Positions 1 to 7,329 of a stretch of DNA of 64,000 bases are shown here, piece after piece. A program made the position numbers and the translations under genes. Where the stretch lies: assembly GCA_030583885.1 (NCBI GenBank), contig CP129480.1, positions 3,536,714-3,600,713 of the forward strand, written 5' to 3'. Origin of the DNA: Anaerolineales bacterium. GTDB taxonomy: Bacteria; Chloroflexota; Anaerolineae; Anaerolineales; Villigracilaceae. Every line of letters starts with the position of its first letter. Positions within the stretch are counted from its first letter, which is position 1. Under the pieces are notes generated by a model. That model had not been told where the DNA came from and searched no databases. It saw only the letters and a program-made list of their open reading frames with translations.

Positions 1-315
1 GGTCTCGCCACCACCATGGCCCAGCTCTTCCCCACCATCCACATCATGGACATCCCCGCCACGCTCAACACCATGATCTTCGCCACCAAACAGCCCACCA
101 CACGCGAAGCCTTCTCGGATAACATGATCCGCCTCGCGCAGGATTCCAGCCTCGACCCCGTGCTGGTGATAACGATGGCGTCCACCTTTACCCATCTCCA
201 ACCCGGCTACGAAACCACCACCGTCTTCACCGACGACCTCGCCCCCATCGAATGGATCGTCAATAACATGGTTGTCAACTTCGTCCTCGAGGGCGGCCTG
301 GAGTTTTTACAGTAA
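1..315 (+). CDS. C-terminal fragment of a spermidine-synthase-like protein (5' partial)
   Basis: The reading frame is open from the first base, so the true start lies upstream of the window. The last ~50 residues contain the motif TVFTDDLAPIEWI, which resembles the conserved (T)DDxAPVE segment at the C-terminus of spermidine-synthase-fold proteins, including the fused membrane/spermidine synthase proteins common in Chloroflexota. Only about 104 residues are visible, so the methyltransferase-like nucleotide-binding part and any membrane domain cannot be checked. The function as an actual aminopropyltransferase is therefore unproven. The gene ends just before a dispersed palindromic repeat. Confidence 0.6.
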   Translation, partial: GLATTMAQLFPTIHIMDIPATLNTMIFATKQPTTREAFSDNMIRLAQDSSLDPVLVITMASTFTHLQPGYETTTVFTDDLAPIEWIVNNMVVNFVLEGGLEFLQ

Positions 316-322
316 CGGCACA

Positions 323-427
323 TGTCATTGCGAGCCGCGCGTTTGCATTTTACGGCGACGTGTGCCACGAAGTGGTAAGCAATCCTCACATATTTTGAGA
401 TTGCCTCTTGAAGACTCGCAACGACAT
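323..427. repeat. Dispersed palindromic repeat, family A copy 1
   Basis: The left end reads TGTCATTGCGAG and the right end CTCGCAACGACAT. In between come AAGCAATC and GAGATTGC. The ends are near reverse complements, so the transcript would fold into a long hairpin. Related copies with the same end words lie at 13116-13193 and 55504-55594. Such short palindromic units are usually non-autonomous mobile or structural elements. Confidence 0.7.
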
Positions 428-449
428 ATTGATAAGAAATTAAGAAATT

Positions 450-1115
450 ATGAAACCCACCCTTTCCCACCTCACCTCCCTGCTCACTCCCCTCGCATTG
501 ACCGGACTTGCCCTGCGTATCCTGCTCACACCGCTGTATTACACCGTGGAATACAGCATGCCCTACTTCCCCGCAGACGAATACGGCTTCACAAAGGAAG
601 ACCGCCTTCAATGGGCACCCTACGCCGTGGAATATCTGGTCAATGACGAAGAAATTTCCTACCTTGGCAGCCTGCAATTCGAGGACGGCAGTCCGCTGTA
701 CAACGAACGCGAACTCAGGCACATGGAGGATGTCAAGGACGTGGCGCGGGGCGCATTGCACATCTGGTATGTCACTCTTGCGCTTCTTGCCCTGTTCGCC
801 GCTCTGGCATGGAAGGGGAACTGGCTTCCCGAATATCGCAACGGTCTGCGCCGCGGCGGCTGGTGGATGATCGGGCTGGCACTCGCGCTTGCCGCGATTG
901 CGGGCACGGGCATCCTGCTTAATCCCGATATTTTCTGGTCCTTCTTTACCGCCTTCCACACCCTCTTCTTCGAAGGCGACTCCTGGCTCTTCTATTATTC
1001 GGACACCCTCATCCGTCTCTTCCCCATCCGCTTCTGGCAGGATGCGGTCCTTTGGGCGGCGGTCATCGCCCTGGGTGGCGGCTTGGGGCTGGCACTGGGA
1101 ATAAAGAGACCGTGA
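450..1115 (+). CDS. DUF1461 / TIGR01906-type integral membrane protein
   Basis: This 221-residue protein has an N-terminal hydrophobic segment (about 10-30), a soluble loop, and three to four membrane helices from about residue 105 to the end. The loop contains the sequence ELRHMEDVKDV, which matches the conserved E-x-x-H-M-x-DV signature of the DUF1461 (TIGR01906) family. The family is found in Gram-positives and Chloroflexota and has no established biochemical role. It is followed by the aspS leader promoter and is probably transcribed separately from it. Confidence 0.75.
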   Translation: MKPTLSHLTSLLTPLALTGLALRILLTPLYYTVEYSMPYFPADEYGFTKEDRLQWAPYAVEYLVNDEEISYLGSLQFEDGSPLYNERELRHMEDVKDVARGALHIWYVTLALLALFAALAWKGNWLPEYRNGLRRGGWWMIGLALALAAIAGTGILLNPDIFWSFFTAFHTLFFEGDSWLFYYSDTLIRLFPIRFWQDAVLWAAVIALGGGLGLALGIKRP

Positions 1116-1117
1116 AC

Positions 1118-1153
1118 GACCCAATTAACCAACTTTGTGCTATAATCCGCGCC
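1118..1153 (+). promoter_or_regulatory. Promoter of the aspS attenuator (leaderless)
   Basis: A perfect -10 hexamer TATAAT lies at 1141-1146, preceded by TG one base upstream (extended -10). The first ATG of the leader ORF starts at 1154, only seven bases after the hexamer. The expected transcription start therefore coincides with the start codon and the leader mRNA would have no 5' UTR. No good -35 box is visible at the usual spacing (the bases at 1118-1123 are GACCCA-like). Confidence 0.65.
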
Positions 1154-1240
1154 ATGATGTTAAAGCAAATCCATTTCGCCAACAACAATAATAACGATAA
1201 TGACGATCCCTGTATCGTTGGGCGAAGCCTTGCTGGTTGA
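1154..1240 (+). CDS. Asn/Asp-rich leader peptide of the aspS attenuator
   Basis: This is a 28-codon ORF starting ATG ATG and ending TGA at 1238-1240. Its core, codons 10-18 (1181-1207), encodes N-N-N-N-N-D-N-D-D: six Asn and three Asp codons in a row. The rest of the peptide is ordinary. It ends 20 bases before a terminator and 180 bases before aspS, whose enzyme charges tRNA with Asp and, if non-discriminating, also loads tRNA(Asn). The arrangement is that of the trp, his and pheS leader peptides: ribosomes slow at the control codons when the cognate charged tRNA is scarce. There is no ribosome binding site, but the promoter position implies a leaderless mRNA. Confidence 0.8.
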   Translation: MMLKQIHFANNNNNDNDDPCIVGRSLAG

Positions 1241-1297
1241 CAAAAATTGAAGTCAAACCAAATCGCCCGACGCGAATGCGAAGGGCGATTTATTTTA
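1175..1297 (+). promoter_or_regulatory. Ribosome-mediated transcription attenuator of aspS
   Basis: Four mutually exclusive segments are visible. Segment 1 (TTCGCCAAC, 1175-1183, and the inner AACGAT, 1193-1198) pairs with segment 2 (GTTGGGCGAA, 1217-1226; ATCGTT, 1214-1219). Segment 2 (GTTGGGCGA, 1217-1225) can instead pair with segment 3 (TCGCCCGAC, 1263-1271) over 9 bp with one G-U pair. Segment 3 (AAATCGCCC, 1260-1268) also forms the 9-bp terminator stem with segment 4 (GGGCGATTT, 1283-1291), followed by a T-rich run. Inference: a ribosome stalled on the Asn/Asp codons (1181-1207) blocks segment 1, frees segment 2 to form the 2:3 antiterminator, and lets RNA polymerase reach aspS. Full translation to the stop at 1238 masks segment 2 and the terminator forms. 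Confidence 0.8.
1260..1297 (+). terminator. Intrinsic terminator within the aspS leader
   Basis: A 9-bp perfect stem (1260-1268 with 1283-1291), a 14-base loop, and the downstream run TATTTTAT. It lies before aspS rather than after a gene, which supports a role as an attenuator. Confidence 0.8.
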
Positions 1298-1308
1298 TCT
1301 ACATTCTT

Positions 1309-1397
1309 AACCACAAAGGACACAAAGGTGGGACGAGCGCTCGTAGTGAAGATTCTCCGATGATTTTCTTCGTGTCCCTTCGTGCCCTTCGTGGTAA
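1309..1397. repeat. Imperfect palindromic intergenic repeat (CACAAAGG type)
   Basis: The left arm reads AACCACAAAGGACACAAAGG and the right arm contains TTCGTGTCCCTTCGTGCCC followed by TTCGTGGT. The arms are near-complementary. It sits between the attenuator terminator and aspS, so it becomes part of the aspS 5' UTR. I know this word pattern as a common intergenic repeat in environmental genomes, but copy number cannot be judged from one window. Confidence 0.55.
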
Positions 1398-1419
1398 ATA
1401 GAATTCGGAGGCGCAAGTT

Positions 1420-3183
1420 ATGTATAGAACTCATTTATGCGGAGAATTACGAGCCGGCCACGCGGGACAGACCATCACGCTCTCGGGCTGGGTGAATCGA
1501 CGCCGCGATCACGGCGGGGTGGCTTTCTTTGACCTGCGTGACCGTGCAGGCATCGTCCAAATTACCATCAATCCCGACCTTCCCAAAGAAATGCTTGACC
1601 TTGTTGCAGATATCCGCAATGAATGGGTGTTACAGATCGAAGGCGTGGTGCAAAAGCGCCCGGAAGGGATGGCAAATCCCAAAATGACGACAGGCGAAAT
1701 CGAGGTCATTGCTAAAAATGTGACGGTTCTCAACGCTTCGAAGACTCCGCCGTTCATGGTCAACACGGACAACGATCTGCCCGACGAGAACATGCGCCTC
1801 AAATACCGTTACATCGACCTGCGCCGCGAACGCCTGACGAAGAACATGGTGCTGCGCCACAAGGTCATCAAGTTCATGCGCGACTATCTTGATGAACAAG
1901 GCTTCATCGAAATCGAGACACCGATCATGTTCAAGGCGACTCCCGAAGGTGCACGCGACTACCTTGTGCCTTCCCGTATCTATCCGGGACAGTTCTACGC
2001 CCTGCCCCAATCACCCCAGCAATTGAAGCAGTTGCTCATGGTGGCAGGCATGGATAAGTACTTCCAGATCGCACGCTGTTTCCGCGACGAAGACCTGCGC
2101 GGCGACCGTCAGCCTGAGTTCACGCAGCTCGACCTTGAAATGTCCTATGTTCATCGCGATGATGTCTTGGGGCTGGTGGAAGACCTCTTCACCAAAATGA
2201 TCCCCGCCGTTGCACCGCACAAGAAGTTGTATTCGACACCATGGCCCAAGTTCTCCTACAAAGAAGTTATGGAAAATTATGGCACCGACAAACCCGATCT
2301 GCGCTTCGGCATGGAGTTGGTCGACGTCAGCGAAGTTTTCGCCAAAAGTGAGTTCAAAGTGTTCCAGTCTGCTTTAGCGGCTGGCGGAGTCATCAAGTGC
2401 ATCGTCGCGCCGAAATCTGCGGACATGTCTCGCAAAGAAATCGATGCGCTCACGGAAGTGGCGAAGTCTTTCGGGGCGAAGGGAATGCCCACGTTGGGCT
2501 TCACAGCCGAGGGTGTGAAAGGAAGCGCGGCAAAGTTTGTGACGCCGGAAGAAGCCGAAGCGTTGAAATCCAAAACGGGAGCAGGAGTCGGCGATCTGAT
2601 CGTCTTCGCATCCGACGCGCGCGCGGTTGCCAACAAAGTTCTCGGCGGATTACGTCTTTGGTTCCGCGATACATTGGATCTGGCGGATAAGGACATGATG
2701 GCGTTTGCATGGGTTGTGGACTTCCCGTTCTTTGCGTGGAACGAGGAGGAACAGAAATGGGAATCGGAACATCACCCCTTCACCATGCCGAAAATGGACG
2801 ACCTGCCCAAGTTCGAAACGGACCCGGGCGCGGTGATGTCCGATGCGTACGACATGGTTTGTAACGGATACGAAACCGCTTCAGGCTCGATCCGTATTCA
2901 CCGCCGCGACATTCAGATGAAGATGTTCCAAATGCTCGGTTTGAGCGACGAGGAAATTCAGGCGAAGTTCGGTCACATGCTCGAGGCGTTCGAGTACGGC
3001 GCTCCCCCGCACGGCGGCATGGCGCCTGGCATTGACCGTTTGGTCATGCTGTTGGCGGACGAGCCCAACATCCGCGAAGTGATCGCCTTCCCCAAGAACC
3101 AGAACGGGCGCGATGTGATGGCGGATGCGCCGTCGGAAGTTGAACCGAAGCAGTTAAAAGAATTGCATATTAAGTTTGAATAA
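1420..3183 (+). CDS. aspS: Aspartyl-tRNA synthetase, probably non-discriminating
   Basis: This cytoplasmic class II synthetase attaches Asp to tRNA(Asp). At 587 residues it has the usual bacterial length. The N-terminal anticodon-binding OB fold (1-105) is followed by the catalytic core with motif 2 (about 215-240, [14 protein letters not shown]). The bacterial GAD insertion spans about 285-420, and motif 3 near the C-terminus reads [12 protein letters not shown]. In the OB fold the sequence RRRDHGG places His at position 31 and KRPEG places Gly at 83. In Pseudomonas AspRS the equivalent His and Gly are linked to acceptance of tRNA(Asn). I infer an enzyme that also makes Asp-tRNA(Asn) for the GatCAB amidotransferase encoded nearby. 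A GGAGG-like site precedes the ATG. Expression is predicted to be controlled by the upstream Asn/Asp attenuator. Confidence 0.95.
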   Translation: MYRTHLCGELRAGHAGQTITLSGWVNRRRDHGGVAFFDLRDRAGIVQITINPDLPKEMLDLVADIRNEWVLQIEGVVQKRPEGMANPKMTTGEIEVIAKNVTVLNASKTPPFMVNTDNDLPDENMRLKYRYIDLRRERLTKNMVLRHKVIKFMRDYLDEQGFIEIETPIMFKATPEGARDYLVPSRIYPGQFYALPQSPQQLKQLLMVAGMDKYFQIARCFRDEDLRGDRQPEFTQLDLEMSYVHRDDVLGLVEDLFTKMIPAVAPHKKLYSTPWPKFSYKEVMENYGTDKPDLRFGMELVDVSEVFAKSEFKVFQSALAAGGVIKCIVAPKSADMSRKEIDALTEVAKSFGAKGMPTLGFTAEGVKGSAAKFVTPEEAEALKSKTGAGVGDLIVFASDARAVANKVLGGLRLWFRDTLDLADKDMMAFAWVVDFPFFAWNEEEQKWESEHHPFTMPKMDDLPKFETDPGAVMSDAYDMVCNGYETASGSIRIHRRDIQMKMFQMLGLSDEEIQAKFGHMLEAFEYGAPPHGGMAPGIDRLVMLLADEPNIREVIAFPKNQNGRDVMADAPSEVEPKQLKELHIKFE

Positions 3184-3194
3184 CAAGTGCCATC

Positions 3195-3357
3195 GGTGGT
3201 TGAGTAGTGGCGCCACGCTGAACGGAGAGACAGCGAAGTCGAAGCGTGAGCGCCACGAATCGAAACCACAAATTTCAAGGAAACCTGTAATTTTATACTT
3301 GCCTTCCATTGTTGGTCTCGATACGGGCGGGACAAGCACCCGCCCTACTCGACCAAC
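3195..3357. repeat. Intergenic repeat with a strong hairpin between aspS and gatC
   Basis: The words GGTTGAGTAG ... GAATCGAAACCA and then GTTGGTCTCGAT ... CTCGACCAAC resemble a composite palindromic repeat. The right part (3311-3357) folds into a hairpin: GTTGGTC pairs with GACCAAC at the base and GGGCGGG with CCCGCCC at the tip. There is no T-run directly after it, so its role as a terminator is doubtful. Confidence 0.55.
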
Positions 3358-3371
3358 GGAGTGTTTATAAA

Positions 3372-3671
3372 ATGACAAATATCATCGACACCAAAACAGT
3401 TCAACACATCGCTTACCTCGTCCGTCTCGGAATCTCCGAAGAGGAAGCACAAAAATTCAGCGGACAGTTCTCCTCCATCATTGACTACTTCAACATGCTC
3501 AACGAAGTGGACACGGAGAACGTCCCGCCTGCGTCGGACATTGCCAACGCCGAGAACGTGCTGCGCGAGGACGTGGTCAAACCATCCATGAGCCGCGAAG
3601 AATTTCTCAAGAACGCGCCGCAATCTGAGCGCGGATATGTCAAAGTGCCTACTGTTCTAGGCGACGAATAA
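3372..3671 (+). CDS. gatC: Asp-tRNA(Asn)/Glu-tRNA(Gln) amidotransferase subunit C
   Basis: GatC is the small stabilising subunit of the GatCAB complex, which amidates misacylated Asp-tRNA(Asn) or Glu-tRNA(Gln). The 99-residue length matches the family. The N-terminus (D-x-x-x-VQHIAYLVRLGISEEE) and the Y-F-x-x-L-x-x-V-D-T-x-x-V-P-P core followed by LREDV are typical. The ATG at 3372 is chosen because upstream in-frame sequence is repeat-derived and the family starts here. It is followed by gatA after an 85-base repeat-containing gap. Confidence 0.93.
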   Translation: MTNIIDTKTVQHIAYLVRLGISEEEAQKFSGQFSSIIDYFNMLNEVDTENVPPASDIANAENVLREDVVKPSMSREEFLKNAPQSERGYVKVPTVLGDE

Positions 3672-3676
3672 ATCTC

Positions 3677-3744
3677 ACCGCGGAGACGCAGAGAGCGCAG
3701 AGTTTTTTGTTTGCTCCTCTCCGCGAACTCCACGCCTCTGCGGT
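3677..3744. repeat. Palindromic repeat between gatC and gatA
   Basis: The left arm is ACCGCGGAGACGCAGAG and the right arm CTCTGCGGT. The unit fills nearly the whole gatC-gatA gap and ends just before the gatA start, so it would form a hairpin inside the presumed gatCA transcript. It resembles a widespread class of short intergenic palindromes. Confidence 0.55.
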
Positions 3745-3756
3745 AAAAAAAAAACT

Positions 3757-5217
3757 ATGCAACTAACCAACCTCACCATCCGAGAAGCCCACGAACTTCT
3801 CACCACCAAAAAAATTTCATCCGTCGAGCTGACGCAAGCCATACTCGACCGCATCCACGAAGTGGATAAAAAGGTCAAGTCTTATGTCACGGTCACGGAC
3901 GACCTTGCGCTGGAACAAGCAAAGCAAGCCGATGAGCGCATCGCCAAAGACGAGAACGTCACCCCGCTGACAGGCATCCCCTTCTCGATGAAGGATTGCA
4001 TCTCCACGCGGGATGTCCGCACTACGTGTTCATCGAAAATCCTTGAGAACTACGTTCCGCAGTACAACGCCACCGTCACAAAAAAACTCGCGGACGCGGG
4101 CGCTGTTCTCGTCGGCAAGACCAACATGGACGAGTTCGGCATGGGCTCCTCCTGTGAAAACTCAGCGTTCTTCAACACCCACAACCCGTGGGATTTGGAT
4201 CACGTCCCTGGCGGTTCGAGCGGAGGTTCTGCCGCGGCGATGTCGGCGAGTCTCGCCACGTTCACCATCGGTGAAGACACAGGCGGCTCCGTCCGCATGC
4301 CCGCGGGTTTTTGCAACGTCACAGGCATCAAGCCAACTTATGGACGTGTCTCACGCTATGGTCTTATTGCTCTCGTTTCTTCTTTTGACTCCATCGGACC
4401 CATGTCCCGCGATGCCTACGACTGCGCGACTGTCCTTGAACACATCGCAGGTCACGACCCACACGACAGCACCACCTACAACTCGCCCGTCCCGAATTAC
4501 ACCGCGAACATCAACAAGCCCGTCAAAGGGATGAAGCTCGGCATCCCGAAAGAATATTTCGTCGCAGGTATGGAAGCAGGTGTTGAGTCCGCGCTGCAAG
4601 AATCGATTTGTCAGTTTGAAAAACTCGGCATGGAGATTCACGAAGTCTCGCTCCCCCACACCAAGTACGGTCTGCCCGTTTATTATCTTTTGCTTTTTGC
4701 TGAAGCCAGCGCCAACCTCGCCCGCATGGACGGCACGCGTTTCGGTCTCTCTGTTTCGGATGGCGCGAAGGATGTCATCGACATCTATCTCAAGACCCGC
4801 CAGGAAGGATTCGGCGATGAGGTCAAGCGCAGGATCATGCTTGGCGCGTACGCCCTCTCAGCGGGATACTATGACGCGTATTATTTGAAGGCGCAAAAAG
4901 TGCGCACGCTTCTTCGTCGGGACTTTGAAACTGCTTTTGCCTCCGTGGACCTTCTCCTCGCCCCAACCTGTCCCACCACCGCCTTCAAACTCGGCGAAAA
5001 GACCAGTGATCCGCTCGAAATGTACCTCTCCGATATTTACGTTGTTGCGACAAATCCTGCGGGCGTCCCTGCCATTGCACTCCCCGCTGGCTTCTCCAAC
5101 AACATGCCCGTCGGGATGCAACTCATCGGCAAGCATTTGGATGAGTCAACCCTATTCCAAGTCGCGCATGCCTACCAGCAAGTGACCGATTGGCATAAGC
5201 AGCAACCAAATTTATGA
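3757..5217 (+). CDS. gatA: Asp-tRNA(Asn)/Glu-tRNA(Gln) amidotransferase subunit A
   Basis: GatA is the glutaminase subunit, an amidase-signature enzyme that releases ammonia for transfer to the aminoacyl-tRNA. The 486-residue length is standard. The Ser-cisSer-Lys triad is visible: Lys79 in GIPFSMKD, Ser154 in the GGSSGGS loop, and the nucleophile Ser178 in TGGSVRMPA. These positions match those I recall for characterised GatA proteins. Its last four bases overlap the start of the following transporter gene (ATGA), suggesting translational coupling. Confidence 0.96.
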   Translation: MQLTNLTIREAHELLTTKKISSVELTQAILDRIHEVDKKVKSYVTVTDDLALEQAKQADERIAKDENVTPLTGIPFSMKDCISTRDVRTTCSSKILENYVPQYNATVTKKLADAGAVLVGKTNMDEFGMGSSCENSAFFNTHNPWDLDHVPGGSSGGSAAAMSASLATFTIGEDTGGSVRMPAGFCNVTGIKPTYGRVSRYGLIALVSSFDSIGPMSRDAYDCATVLEHIAGHDPHDSTTYNSPVPNYTANINKPVKGMKLGIPKEYFVAGMEAGVESALQESICQFEKLGMEIHEVSLPHTKYGLPVYYLLLFAEASANLARMDGTRFGLSVSDGAKDVIDIYLKTRQEGFGDEVKRRIMLGAYALSAGYYDAYYLKAQKVRTLLRRDFETAFASVDLLLAPTCPTTAFKLGEKTSDPLEMYLSDIYVVATNPAGVPAIALPAGFSNNMPVGMQLIGKHLDESTLFQVAHAYQQVTDWHKQQPNL

Positions 5218-6083
5218 GCGTCACGATCATCAGTATCTTGTCGGGAATAACAGGCATGTTCGGGTGGGGACTGTATGATTTTCTGGGCGGCGTCTTCGCC
5301 AAACAGATCGGACCTTACAAATCGTTTTTTTGGTCACAGTTGGCTGGGTTGGCATCGATGCTTTTACTCGCCATTCTAATGATCCCCAGTATGGATGTCC
5401 CTTCAGGTGTGATGTTCTTGTTTTCCGTTGCGGCACTTCTTTACTCGGCTGGTTATTTGTTCTTCTTCAAAGGCTTTGAGATTGGCAACATGTCCATCGT
5501 TGCCGCCACCATGAACCTGTGGGCAGTGTTCACCATGCTGTTCGCCTTCACCTTCATGGGACAGCGCCTCTCCCCCAGCCAAACCATCGGCGTCCTGATG
5601 ATCCTTGCAGGGGTGACGCTCGCATCCCTGAACTGGAGTGAGATCCAACAGCGCAGGTTTCAACTTTCTTCAGGGGTCAGGGAAGCCATGATGGGAGCCT
5701 TTTTCTTCGGCATTTACTGGAATGTCAGCGAGCTCATCGTCGAAGAGGTCGGATGGCTGGTCAGCACAGTATTGATCAAACTTGGTATCGTTGTTTTTAT
5801 GCTCCTCTTTTCCATCTTTTCCAAACGCGGGATGGGGCTGGCAGGCACCACTACAAAAACCAGATCCGCCATCTTCATCATGGGTATGATTGAGGCAGGT
5901 GCGGTTGCCGTTGTCAATTATGGATTGACGATCGGAGATGCGATACTGATCACCCCCATCGCCTCCGCTTTGTCGATTGTGACCATTGTATTGGCGATCA
6001 TTTTTCTTAAAGATAAAATCACCAAGCCACAAGGACTTGGAATTGCAACAGCAGTCGCTGGTATCGTCATTACAGGCTTCTAA
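5214..6083 (+). CDS. DMT/EamA-type transporter
   Basis: This 289-residue, very hydrophobic protein has about ten predicted membrane helices arranged as two EamA repeats (roughly 1-140 and 150-289). The second repeat ends with the typical ITPIASALSIVTIVLAIIFL and LKDK pattern. DMT transporters export or import small metabolites; the substrate cannot be told from the sequence. The start overlaps the gatA stop by four bases, so it is probably co-transcribed with gatCA. A functional link to tRNA amidation is not evident. Confidence 0.8.
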   Translation: MSVTIISILSGITGMFGWGLYDFLGGVFAKQIGPYKSFFWSQLAGLASMLLLAILMIPSMDVPSGVMFLFSVAALLYSAGYLFFFKGFEIGNMSIVAATMNLWAVFTMLFAFTFMGQRLSPSQTIGVLMILAGVTLASLNWSEIQQRRFQLSSGVREAMMGAFFFGIYWNVSELIVEEVGWLVSTVLIKLGIVVFMLLFSIFSKRGMGLAGTTTKTRSAIFIMGMIEAGAVAVVNYGLTIGDAILITPIASALSIVTIVLAIIFLKDKITKPQGLGIATAVAGIVITGF

Positions 6084-6092
6084 ATTGCCAGA

Positions 6093-6587
6093 TTACATTG
6101 GATTTTCGTACACGTAAAAAATGTAATCCTGATACTTCGTGTCCACACCCAGATCGTGCAAGGCACGCAAAAGTTGAGCGCGATGATCGGTGGCATGATT
6201 GGCAACATGTAGAAGAACCTGCCAAACGATCAAGTCCTTGTCCTCTTCGGGATCGGTGATCGGCTTGGAAAATAATTGTTCGTCCTTTAAGGCAGCAAGA
6301 TAAGCGCGGACTTTGTCCTCCACCTTATCCCAGTGAGCGCGGATGGCATCGCGGTCATCAGCAGTGACAATCTCAGGCAATGGATCGCCAGGTTGAGCGC
6401 CGCGCAACTCGCTGATCCACACATCCTCCGCATCGATGAGGTGGATAAGTTGCTCCCGAATTGACCCGCGCGAGTAATCCGCTTTCTGGGTGAACTGCTC
6501 AAAGGTCAATGATGTAATATGATCTAAGACCTTGCGGTTCTCGGCGAAGTGATAGTTATAAAAATGACGAAAGGCTTCTGCATTCAT
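6093..6587 (-). CDS. DinB-fold protein
   Basis: At 164 residues it has the four-helix DinB/YfiT pattern, with an N-terminal FRHFYNYHFAENRKVLDHI helix. The likely metal ligands are the His in LIHLIDAEDVW and the two His residues in LLHVANHATDHRAQLL. DinB-family proteins are metal-dependent, often thiol transferases; the substrate here is unknown. The ATG at 6587 is preferred because AGGAG precedes it by about eight bases. Upstream in-frame codons extend into the divergent promoter region shared with the kinase gene. Confidence 0.8.
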   Translation of the reverse strand: MNAEAFRHFYNYHFAENRKVLDHITSLTFEQFTQKADYSRGSIREQLIHLIDAEDVWISELRGAQPGDPLPEIVTADDRDAIRAHWDKVEDKVRAYLAALKDEQLFSKPITDPEEDKDLIVWQVLLHVANHATDHRAQLLRALHDLGVDTKYQDYIFYVYENPM

Positions 6588-6606
6588 GGTAAGCACTCCT
6601 TTGGCT

Positions 6607-6644
6607 GAACTTGGAACATTATAGCACAGACGTTCTACAAAAAC
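6607..6644. promoter_or_regulatory. Divergent promoter region between the DinB and kinase genes
   Basis: Read on the minus strand, the sequence contains TGTGCTATAATG, an extended -10 box for the DinB gene. The same short interval must also hold the promoter of the plus-strand kinase gene at 6645, but no clear plus-strand hexamers stand out. Confidence 0.45.
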
Positions 6645-7307
6645 ATGACTTGCCAGCAAACCATTCACGAACTGACCCAAACCATCATTTCTTCCAAAAG
6701 AACTGTACCTCTACGCGTCGGCATTGACGGCATCGACGCGGCAGGCAAGACCTCACTGGCAAATGAACTTGCGGATGAACTCAAAAATCTTGGACACCCC
6801 GTTCTACGCGCATCTATTGATGGATTCCATAACCCAAAGGAAATCCGCCGCCAACGTGGAAGCCTCTCGCCTGAAGGCTATTATTATGACTCGTTCAATT
6901 ACAACTTGCTGACCACACACCTGCTTCAGCCGCTTGAACCGCAAGGGAATCGCCGAATTCGCCTGAGCGCCTTCGACTTCAAGACCGAGCAGGAAACCGC
7001 CGCAGAAGAACAGACCGCCACAAACGATCACATCCTTATTTTTGAAGGCGTGTTCTTATTCCGCCCTGAACTCATTCGTTATTGGGATGTGAAATTTTTC
7101 GTCGAGATCGGCTTTGAAACCAGTCTCAACCGCGCCCTTGAACGTGACCAGTATCTATTCGGGAGCAAGGGAGAGATCGAAAAACGCTATAACGAACGCT
7201 ACATCCCTGGGCAAAAGATATACTTGGAAGCAGAACATCCGCAAGAAAAAGCAGATATTGTCATCGACAACAACGATTTTATGAACCCTGCCATTATTTC
7301 AAACTAA
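6645..7307 (+). CDS. Uridine-kinase-like P-loop kinase
   Basis: The 220-residue protein has a Walker A motif at about 26-37 (GIDGIDAAGKTSLA). An ASIDGFHNPK segment resembles the substrate-binding DxF/H region of uridine kinases. The sequence HILIFEGVFLFRPEL matches the Walker-B-like IxEGxFLxR motif of that family. Members phosphorylate uridine or related small molecules, but many of these stand-alone uridine-kinase-like proteins lack assigned substrates. It lies 22 bases upstream of gatB and may share its transcript. Confidence 0.75.
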   Translation: MTCQQTIHELTQTIISSKRTVPLRVGIDGIDAAGKTSLANELADELKNLGHPVLRASIDGFHNPKEIRRQRGSLSPEGYYYDSFNYNLLTTHLLQPLEPQGNRRIRLSAFDFKTEQETAAEEQTATNDHILIFEGVFLFRPELIRYWDVKFFVEIGFETSLNRALERDQYLFGSKGEIEKRYNERYIPGQKIYLEAEHPQEKADIVIDNNDFMNPAIISN

Positions 7308-7329
7308 TCAACTACGAGACTATTCAACT

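Noticed and set aside
3311..3357. Riboswitch or T-box before gatC
   Set aside because: The hairpin is part of a repeat-like palindrome. No T-box specifier/antiterminator elements or T-run are visible.
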